Assembly: GCA_020637515.1 (NCBI GenBank)
Contig: JACKKG010000001.1
Location: 2,634,501 to 2,698,500, forward strand
DNA from: Rhodobacter sp.
GTDB taxonomy: Bacteria; Pseudomonadota; Alphaproteobacteria; Rhodobacterales; Rhodobacteraceae
Direction of reading: 5' to 3'
DNA: 64,000 bases
The position numbers were made by a program, and so were the translations under genes. The notes beneath the pieces were generated by a model. That model searched no databases and was not told the origin of the DNA. It saw only the letters and a program-made list of their open reading frames with translations. This document shows, piece by piece, positions 51,788-58,398 of the stretch (the stretch's first letter is position 1; each line of letters opens with the position of its first letter).

Positions 51788-52655
51788 TCGACACCTCGGG
51801 GTCTGGCAATCCGCTGAGAACGTGGGGCTTTCCGTCGATCAGCCTGAGCCGGGTGCGCCCCGTTTCGGTATCGACGGCGTCCAGCCCCAGCATCCGGCGC
51901 GTGTGGTGCATCGGGTCTGTGTCCGAGGTGAAATCGGACCGCAGATACTGCCCGCCCCGGTCGTTGATGTAGCCGGCATAGACATGAGCCAGCAGCAAAT
52001 CGACGGCGAACGGCAGGTCGCGATAGACCCCCTCGCTCGCCAGGAAACCGATCAGTTCCACGCTGAGCGTGTCAAAGCTGCGCTGGCCGTCGTCGGCGTC
52101 GATGCGCGCCAGGTCCACGTCATCGGCGTGCCAGATCTCGCGCAGGGCACCGGTGCCGACGCGCGCGTCCCAGATCCAGCGGGTCATCAGGGGGATGCGC
52201 TCGGGATCGGTGAAATGCAGCACCTCGGCGCCCAGATCGCGCACCCAGCGATGCGCCTTGTCTTGCGGAAAGGCAGCACAAAAGACCCTGAGCCGGTCAT
52301 CCACCGGCCCGGCGCCCGGGTCGCCGTCGAGCAGATGCATCAGCGCCAGCTTGATGCGCTCGAAGCCTTCCTCGGCCAGCGCGGCGCCGATCCGGCGACG
52401 CACCGGCGCGATGAAGGCCGCAAGGTCCAGGAACGCCGCCGGCGACAGGTCGCGCACCGCGCCCTGGCCCAGAAGCTCCTGGAACAGGGCGGATTTCAGC
52501 ATCAGCGCGGTGACATAGCGGGACACGCCGCCGGTCGGTTCGGCCGAGGCCGCAAGGTCCTGAAACGCGCGCCGCAGGCGCGGGCCGGACAGGTCCAGCA
52601 CCACGCCCGTCTCGGGCGCGGTCGCAACCGCCTGCCTGCGCCCCAGCCAGCCCAT
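51774..52655 (-). CDS. shdrH: sHdrH, conserved hypothetical subunit of the sHdr operon
   Basis: 293 residues from the ATG at 52655, whose A is shared with the sHdrA stop. No iron-sulfur motif and few cysteines, mostly helical, with segments GGVSRYVTALMLKSALFQEL and DDLR-type acidic stretches. It occupies the exact slot of the hypothetical gene between hdrA and hdrC2 in type-I sHdr clusters. Its function is unknown there too. Overlaps at both ends show tight cotranslation with A and C2. Confidence 0.82.
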   Translation of the reverse strand: MGWLGRRQAVATAPETGVVLDLSGPRLRRAFQDLAASAEPTGGVSRYVTALMLKSALFQELLGQGAVRDLSPAAFLDLAAFIAPVRRRIGAALAEEGFERIKLALMHLLDGDPGAGPVDDRLRVFCAAFPQDKAHRWVRDLGAEVLHFTDPERIPLMTRWIWDARVGTGALREIWHADDVDLARIDADDGQRSFDTLSVELIGFLASEGVYRDLPFAVDLLLAHVYAGYINDRGGQYLRSDFTSDTDPMHHTRRMLGLDAVDTETGRTRLRLIDGKPHVLSGLPDPEVSNAHS

Positions 52656-53704
52656 CACTCGGCCGCCATCGAGGGCGTGCGCACCAGGTTCAACGCCGCC
52701 ATCGCCGCGGCATGGCCCTGGGCGATGGAATCGTCGATGGTCTCGGGGCCCGTCGCGGCGCCCGCGACGAACACGCCGGGCCGCGAGGTTTCCGCCAGAT
52801 GCGCATAGCTCGAGGGTTTGGCGATATAGCCATACTTGTTCAGATCGACACCGAAGATCGCGCCGAGCGTCATGTTGTCCACATTGGGGTCCATGCCGAT
52901 CGCGTGCACCACCATGTCGAAGGGGATCGAGATCGGGCGCTTGACCAGCGTATCCTCGCCCTTGACCAGCAGGCGCCCGTCGCGGCCGGTGACCTCGGCG
53001 ATGCGGGCCTTCACATACTTGACCTTGCTGATTTCCTGGCTGCCCCAGTAATACTCGCCTTCCAGAAGACCGAAGGTGCGGATGTCCATGTAGTAGATGT
53101 AGACGTTCGTCTGCGGGCTGAGTTCGCGGATTTCCATGGCGATGTTCGCGCTGACGGTGCAGCAGATCTTGGAACACCATTCGCGCCCGATCTGCCGGTC
53201 GCGCGAGCCGACGCACAGCAAGATCGCCACCCGGTCCGGAACCCGCCCATCCGAGGGGCAGCGGATGCCCTGCCCCGACGAGATCATCTGTTCGACCTGC
53301 ACCGTCGTCACCACGTCCGGATAGGTGCCGAAACCCCACTCGGGCTTGTTCACGCTGTCGAAATGGGTGAACCCGGTCGCCAGGATCGCGGCCGAGGCCT
53401 CGATCCTGGTGCCGTCCCTGAGCGTCGCGGTAAAGGCCCCCGGCGCGCCGTCGAACCCGTGCACGGCGGCGCCGGTCCGCACCGTCACCCCCGCGCGCCC
53501 CGTGACCCGGTCCACCATGCCGCCGATCGCGTCCTTGGCCCATTCGTGGCTGGGCACCAGCTTGGCATAGCCTTGCAGGATCGGCGCGCCGCCCAGGCGG
53601 TCCTCCTTTTCGACCAGCACCACCTCCTGGCCGGCGCTGGCCAGCGCATGGGCCGCCGAAAGACCCGCCGGGCCGCCCCCGACGATGAGGATCGGTTTCG
53701 TCAT
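52655..53704 (-). CDS. shdrA: sHdrA, FAD and iron-sulfur subunit
   Basis: 349 residues, much shorter than methanogen HdrA. FAD Rossmann motif IVGGGPAGLSAAHALASAG (GGGPAG at 9-14). The cluster-binding cysteines are C164, C177, C181 and C182 in LLCVGSRD and EWCSKICCT, the typical HdrA pattern. The C-terminal FAD motif is GVFVAGAATGPETIDDSIAQ. It should be the electron hub that passes electrons from sulfur oxidation to an acceptor. It starts 3 bases after sHdrB1. Confidence 0.93.
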   Translation of the reverse strand: MTKPILIVGGGPAGLSAAHALASAGQEVVLVEKEDRLGGAPILQGYAKLVPSHEWAKDAIGGMVDRVTGRAGVTVRTGAAVHGFDGAPGAFTATLRDGTRIEASAAILATGFTHFDSVNKPEWGFGTYPDVVTTVQVEQMISSGQGIRCPSDGRVPDRVAILLCVGSRDRQIGREWCSKICCTVSANIAMEIRELSPQTNVYIYYMDIRTFGLLEGEYYWGSQEISKVKYVKARIAEVTGRDGRLLVKGEDTLVKRPISIPFDMVVHAIGMDPNVDNMTLGAIFGVDLNKYGYIAKPSSYAHLAETSRPGVFVAGAATGPETIDDSIAQGHAAAMAALNLVRTPSMAAE

Positions 53705-53707
53705 GAC

Positions 53708-55066
53708 TCAGGCTCCTGTCAGGGACTTGGGTTTCACATAGCCGGGGCCCGAGGTGATGGCCCGCTTGGGATCGTAGAGGGTCTCGATCCGGCCTTGCTT
53801 GACCTCTTCGAGGTAGGATTCGAATTCGGCCTTGGCCTTTTCCCAGTCGATTCCCATCTTTTCCAGCAGGGTCTCGAACGGGCTGGCATGCCAGTGCAGT
53901 TGCGCCAGTTTATAGGGGTGGGCGCCCATCGTCAGGGCCGCGAACTGGCAGTCGGCCATGACCGGCAGGGCATAGACCTTGCCCACCGCCTTGCCGATCC
54001 ACTGGTTCTTGTCCAGCGTGGTGATGCAGCCCGTGTCGTGGCCGATCATGACATCGGCGCGCGCTTCCTCGACCGCGACCTTGATCTTGCGGTCGATGGC
54101 GAAGCTGCGGGTGAATTCGCGCTCGCCGATGATGTGCCGGAAGCCGAATCCGCAGCAGTCATACCAGGTCGAATAGTCGATGACCTGCGTTCCCAGCGCC
54201 TGCAACAAGCCCGTGGTCACGGCGACGCGGTTGCCGTCCAGCACCGTGTCGTCATAGATCACGTCCTCGGGCACCATCTTGTAGACGTGACAGGCGGGGT
54301 GAACGGTCGCGCGGATGTTCGAGACATCCACCTCTTGCCGGTCGGCGATCCGGTGGCGCAGGACGTGCAGCCATTCGGAATAATGCACCAGTTCCTCGGG
54401 GATCAGCAGCTTGCCGTCCACCAGGCGCCCCAGCTTGGCCAGGATCTTCTTCACCTCGGCGCGCAGATTGGCGTCATGCAGCAGGAAATGGCGGATTTCC
54501 TTGTAGTTGCCGAACGACGTGCCGCAATGGATCAACGGGTAATAGGTCCCTTCGGGCAGGCCCTGCGCCTTGGCGCTGACATAGGCCTGGTGGAAGTTGC
54601 GCAGGAACACCGCCGCCAGCGACACCACGTTGCCGATCCCCGAACCGTGATAGTTCCAGGCGGTGCAACTGGTCTGGTCGGTCTCGTCCAGATAGTCGAG
54701 GCCCAGCTCGTTCATGATCCACAGGACCGAACTGGGATAGCCCGGAATGTTGCCGCACTGGCCGCAGGACTTGTGATGCCACAGGTTGGTGGTGGGGATC
54801 TTCTTGTCCCAGCCATACAGCGTCTTGGCCATGACCGGCTGGTGCTGATCGCCGACGCGGTGCACGACGATCTCGCCGTCGCGTTCCAGTTGCCACAGGA
54901 TGTCGCGCACGTCTTCCTTGCGGTTCTTTCCGGTCAGCAGCGCGCGTTTGTCGATCTTGGCCGAAACCCAGTCGGTGGCGCGCTGCGCCTCGACCTGGCT
55001 GAGTTGCGTGGGCGTCCAGTCGGCGCCGAAGCCGTTATACGTCCCGTTCCCGGTGTCAGACGTCAT
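53708..55066 (-). CDS. shdrB1: sHdrB1, divergent CCG-domain subunit
   Basis: 452 residues from the ATG at 55066 (GGAGGAG site). Cysteines occur as C101-x2-C104 (HKSCGQCGNIPG), C134, C181, C259 (HPACHVYK), C304-C305 (YDCCGFGF), C347 (DTGC) and C373. The second half keeps a CCG-like set with one modified motif, whereas the first half is degenerate compared with sHdrB2. So B1 and B2 are not interchangeable. It lies 38 bases after sHdrC1. Confidence 0.92.
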   Translation of the reverse strand: MTSDTGNGTYNGFGADWTPTQLSQVEAQRATDWVSAKIDKRALLTGKNRKEDVRDILWQLERDGEIVVHRVGDQHQPVMAKTLYGWDKKIPTTNLWHHKSCGQCGNIPGYPSSVLWIMNELGLDYLDETDQTSCTAWNYHGSGIGNVVSLAAVFLRNFHQAYVSAKAQGLPEGTYYPLIHCGTSFGNYKEIRHFLLHDANLRAEVKKILAKLGRLVDGKLLIPEELVHYSEWLHVLRHRIADRQEVDVSNIRATVHPACHVYKMVPEDVIYDDTVLDGNRVAVTTGLLQALGTQVIDYSTWYDCCGFGFRHIIGEREFTRSFAIDRKIKVAVEEARADVMIGHDTGCITTLDKNQWIGKAVGKVYALPVMADCQFAALTMGAHPYKLAQLHWHASPFETLLEKMGIDWEKAKAEFESYLEEVKQGRIETLYDPKRAITSGPGYVKPKSLTGA

Positions 55067-55104
55067 GATTGCGCTCCTCCCTTGAGCAGACCGCCGCGGG
55101 GCGA

Positions 55105-55869
55105 TCAATCGTCGTCATCCTCGTCGTCGTCATCGTCCTGCTCGTCGAGCCACTCTTCCCATTCCTCGCGCTTTTCATCCATTACGTCGGACACCACGTC
55201 GAAGAGGTTTTCATCAACCTTTTCAAGCTGATCAAGGACGCCCGTCGCCTCCCAGATGGTATAGAGCTCGACCGAGGTGCGCAGGTTCACCTCCCACGCC
55301 GTGTCCAGCGTGTGCATCGTCGGCATGGGGATCGCCTTGCGCAGGATGGCCAGCGGCGCGTCCACCTTGGCGACATTCGGCCCCCAGTCGGGGAAGGCCT
55401 CCTTGGTGATCATGTTGGGCGCAAGCTGGTTGCCCGTCGAGACGACCTTCAGCAGAACCCGGCTGAACGGGCGCAACACCTCTTTCACCGAATCAAAGTC
55501 GTGCTGGATCGCCACCTCGCGCAGGATCATCACCAGGCCGCCGGGCGAGTTCTCGAACGGGCAGCGCGCGGCGCAGGTGTAGCACTGGGCGCAGGCCCAG
55601 ATCTTTTCCTGCATCGCATCGTAGATGCCTTCCAGGTTCTCGGTCCACAGAAGCTGGACGATCTCGCGCGGGGAATAGTCGTAGTAATGCGCCGACGGGC
55701 AGGTCGCGGTGCAGATGCCGCAGTTCAGGCAGCCGTGGATCTCGTGGTCATAGGTCGGATGGGCGCGGATGTCGTCGAAGATCTCTTCCAGCTTGGCGCG
55801 GCTGATCGGCGGCGCATCCGATACGGGATCGGCGATCGGCGGCAGCGGAATCGTGGCATGGGCGGTCAT
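55105..55869 (-). CDS. shdrC1: sHdrC1, iron-sulfur subunit with poly-Asp tail
   Basis: 254 residues. Two 4Fe-4S motifs: Cys47-50-53-57 (CLNCGICTATC) and Cys93-96-99-103 (CAQCYTCAARC). The last 13 residues are DEQDDDDDEDDDD, a run of acidic residues written by near-repetitive GAY codons. First subunit of the C1-B1-A-H-C2-B2 order. It follows dsrE by 28 bases. The acidic tail may tune docking to a partner or a cation, or it may have grown by codon slippage. Confidence 0.93.
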   Translation of the reverse strand: MTAHATIPLPPIADPVSDAPPISRAKLEEIFDDIRAHPTYDHEIHGCLNCGICTATCPSAHYYDYSPREIVQLLWTENLEGIYDAMQEKIWACAQCYTCAARCPFENSPGGLVMILREVAIQHDFDSVKEVLRPFSRVLLKVVSTGNQLAPNMITKEAFPDWGPNVAKVDAPLAILRKAIPMPTMHTLDTAWEVNLRTSVELYTIWEATGVLDQLEKVDENLFDVVSDVMDEKREEWEEWLDEQDDDDDEDDDD

Positions 55870-55897
55870 CGCGGAGTCCTCCTCGACGGGCGACAGG

Positions 55898-56278
55898 TCA
55901 GTAGGTCAAAACCTTGGCGTCATCGTCTTCCATGATGGATTCGATCACATGCGCACCGCCCACGATCCCCTCGCATTCGGGGATCAGGTCCTCTGCCGTC
56001 ATGTCGAAGAGATCGAGGTTCGGCGAACAGCAGTAGAATTTCGCCCCCGCCTCGTGCGCGTCCTTGATGAAGTCATAGACCGTCTTGGGCGAGCCGTCCT
56101 TGACCACCAGAGCCTCGGCCACACCCTTTTTCATCAGGCGGCCGGCGGTGGCGGTGCAAATCACCTCGACCTCGTAGTCCATGGCCGCCGCAACGGTCGC
56201 CTGGAAAAAGGGCGCGCCCAGTTCCTCGCCATTGCGGGGGTCCGTGTTGACCATCACGATGATCAGCTTCGACGCCAT
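55898..56278 (-). CDS. DsrE3-type sulfurtransferase (DsrE3C-like)
   Basis: 126 residues. DsrE/F fold, starting SKLIIVMVNTDPRNGEELGA. Adjacent cysteines Cys83-Cys84 in KFYCCSPNLDLFDM match the pair of DsrE3C, the protein that exchanges sulfur with TusA in Hyphomicrobium sHdr loci. It is the first gene after the strong promoter of the operon. The GAT-like gene upstream is read in the same direction, but its stop is 136 bases away. Confidence 0.9.
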   Translation of the reverse strand: MASKLIIVMVNTDPRNGEELGAPFFQATVAAAMDYEVEVICTATAGRLMKKGVAEALVVKDGSPKTVYDFIKDAHEAGAKFYCCSPNLDLFDMTAEDLIPECEGIVGGAHVIESIMEDDDAKVLTY

Positions 56279-56343
56279 CAGGTCCTCCTCGAGCCGTGCC
56301 TTGGATTGCGGTGCCTCCCCTCCCCGGGACTCACCTTTTCAAA

Positions 56344-56371
56344 ATCATATATGCGCAAATTTACATGTCAA
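56344..56371 (-). promoter_or_regulatory. promoter of the sHdr operon
   Basis: On the minus strand a perfect TTGACA (56366-56371), 16 bases, TATGAT (56344-56349). The region is AT-rich against a GC-rich background. The leader to dsrE would be about 58 bases. ArsR-type repressors (SoxR/sHdrR) control such loci in other species. No clear palindromic operator and no ArsR gene are seen here. Confidence 0.7.
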
Positions 56372-56414
56372 AGAAATTACCCGCCGCGCTGCGGCATACC
56401 GGCGCATACCCGGG

Positions 56415-57089
56415 TCACATCCAGCCGCAGCGGTTCACCAACCACACCATCAGGGGCGACAGCGCGCCGGCCAGATCGGCCTGCACCGCGCCCAGTTGCG
56501 CCAGGGCTTCGGGGCAGTCGTCGGGGGTGTCGGCGTATTCCATGATCAGGTCTTCGGCCATGCCGCGCTTCATGCCCGGGTGGCCCAGAAAGCCGATGGC
56601 GTTCGCGCGCGCGGCAAAGACCAGGGGCGCGCCCTGCCCGTCCGTGGCCAGCACCGGCCAGTCCGGTTTCAGCACCGGCGCATCCCGCAGATAGGCGGCG
56701 ACGGGGAATTGCTCGGGCAGGCCCGAACCGGGGGCGGCCCGGGCCTGGTCGATGGTAAAGCGCAAGGGCGCCTCGGTCACGCCGCCGCCGGCCGCAACCG
56801 TCAGGATCAGCGCCCCCATGCCGAAGCCGACAACCGGCAAGCCGGCCTCGAGATAGGCCCGCGCCAGCCTGAGTTCGGGGCCCAGCGACGGCAGGATATG
56901 CCCGCTGACCAGACCGTAGGGCCCACCGCCCAGCACGATCAGCCCGTCCCCCGCCACGACCGAGGGCACACCGCCGCCCGCTGCGAAGGGGCGGATATAG
57001 GTAAAGCGGATGTTCCGGCCTTCGAGATGGTCCTCGATCAGGCCCAGATACTCGGCCTCGGAATGTTGCAGGACGCCGAGCCGCTTCAT
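56415..57089 (-). CDS. class I glutamine amidotransferase-like protein lacking the catalytic Cys
   Basis: 224 residues from the ATG at 57089, overlapping the ligase stop (ATGA). GATase-1 fold: LIVLGGGPYGL (about 50-60) and the nucleophile elbow PVVGFGMGALIL. The canonical G-x-C-x-G reads G88-F-G90-M-G92, so the cysteine is Gly. His170 (GHPG) is kept, but the following Glu of the usual H-P-E is Gly172. It is probably not a glutaminase. Its coupling to the lipoate ligase of an sHdr locus suggests a binding or scaffold role in lipoyl assembly. Confidence 0.8.
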   Translation of the reverse strand: MKRLGVLQHSEAEYLGLIEDHLEGRNIRFTYIRPFAAGGGVPSVVAGDGLIVLGGGPYGLVSGHILPSLGPELRLARAYLEAGLPVVGFGMGALILTVAAGGGVTEAPLRFTIDQARAAPGSGLPEQFPVAAYLRDAPVLKPDWPVLATDGQGAPLVFAARANAIGFLGHPGMKRGMAEDLIMEYADTPDDCPEALAQLGAVQADLAGALSPLMVWLVNRCGWM

Positions 57090-58159
57090 GCCTCGGGCGC
57101 CGCCGCCATGATGGCCGCGGCGAGGTCCGCGGGCCCGACGCCGGGCATCTCGATCCCCAGGGTATCGATGGCGGCCTCGGCCGCCTGCGCCAGCGCATCC
57201 GCCGTCAGCGCGGTGCCCTTGAGCGCCGCGGCAAGCGCGTCCGCGCCCATCGGCGGCAGGCAGGTGAAATCGCCTGAGATCACCAGATCCGCCACGGCCC
57301 CGTCGCGCGCCAGAAGATTGACGCGGATCATCCCCCCCGGCGCCTTGTGCGCGGCCTCGGTCAGGTGGGTATCGGCGGAAATCTTGACCCCCAGCGCCAC
57401 CAGCTTGCGCTTCTGAACCTCGGTCCATTCGGGATCGGCCAGCGCGCGTTCGGCGGCGGCGATGGCCTCCAGTTCGGCGTCGGTCGGGGTGCTCCAGGTG
57501 GGCGTGACGCCCAGAACCTCGGCGCAATGGGCCAGAAAGCGGGTCTTCAGGTCGGCGCGGTCGGGCTCGGTCCCGGTCAGCTTGACGATGGTCGTCATGT
57601 AGTCGTCCAGCGTCTGCCTGAGCTTGTCGCGGAATTTCTCGCTGGGAACCTTCAGGCATTGCGACATGGTCGCGGTATCGAAGTCGATCATGAAGCTGCC
57701 GACCATCACCGTCGCCTCGCCGATCGAGGCCGCGCCGGTGCCGCCGATCTTGCGCCCGTCCACCTGGATGTCGTTGATCGGCCGATAGACCGCGTTGATC
57801 CCCATCTCGCGATAGGTGCGCACCACGGGTTCGATGAAAAGCGGATACAGGTTGGCCGCGAATTCCGGCGCCTTTTGCCGGGGATAGATGAAATGCGTGA
57901 ACAACTGGTTGCGGTCCAGATAGACCGCCCCGCCACCGACATGACGGCGGTAGATCGGCAGGCCCCGGGCGGCGCAAAAGTCGGTGTCCACCTCATGCGC
58001 GATGTCCTGGTGCAGGCCGACACAGACATAGGGCTCCGAGGGCGAGACCAGCGACAGCACCGGATCGCTGTCCGCGGTCATGGTCTCGGCCAGACCGTGA
58101 TAGACGGCCTGGCTGCGCAAGGCCGGAACAAAGCCGAAATCGATCACCCTCAGACGCAT
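57086..58159 (-). CDS. lipoate-protein ligase (LplA-type, for LbpA)
   Basis: 357 residues from the ATG at 58159 (GGAGGG site). The BPL/LplA catalytic domain has RRHVGGG (71-77, lipoyl-AMP loop), PINDIQVDGRKIGG with catalytic Lys137, and IGEATVMVGSFMIDFD. A C-terminal accessory domain brings it near full LplA length. It activates lipoate (or octanoate) as AMP ester and attaches it to a lysine, here presumably K71 of LbpA. It is translationally coupled to the GAT-like protein. No LipS1/LipS2 or LipA gene is in the window. Confidence 0.88.
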   Translation of the reverse strand: MRLRVIDFGFVPALRSQAVYHGLAETMTADSDPVLSLVSPSEPYVCVGLHQDIAHEVDTDFCAARGLPIYRRHVGGGAVYLDRNQLFTHFIYPRQKAPEFAANLYPLFIEPVVRTYREMGINAVYRPINDIQVDGRKIGGTGAASIGEATVMVGSFMIDFDTATMSQCLKVPSEKFRDKLRQTLDDYMTTIVKLTGTEPDRADLKTRFLAHCAEVLGVTPTWSTPTDAELEAIAAAERALADPEWTEVQKRKLVALGVKISADTHLTEAAHKAPGGMIRVNLLARDGAVADLVISGDFTCLPPMGADALAAALKGTALTADALAQAAEAAIDTLGIEMPGVGPADLAAAIMAAAPEA

Positions 58160-58398
58160 GGTTCCCTCCGCTTTTGCGGCCAAGGATGGGTCCCCGCCGG
58201 CCCGGCTGTCAATCGAAACATTCAGATGCGTCAATATCATCCCCGGGCAGGCCTGCCCGAGCGCCGCCTGGCCCGCGGCGCCCCGCCGGCCGGGCCGGAC
58301 GTCAGGCGAGCCCCCGCAGGCGTTGGCATTCCGCGCTGGTTCCCTGCAGCCCCGAGGCCACCGAAACGCCGATCATCCGCGGGCGCGCGCCCCGCCGG

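Noticed and set aside
55105..55150. Microsatellite or CRISPR-like repeat in the GAY-codon run
   Set aside because: It is an in-frame poly-Asp codon tract at the end of shdrC1. There are no spacers and no repeat unit beyond the codon.
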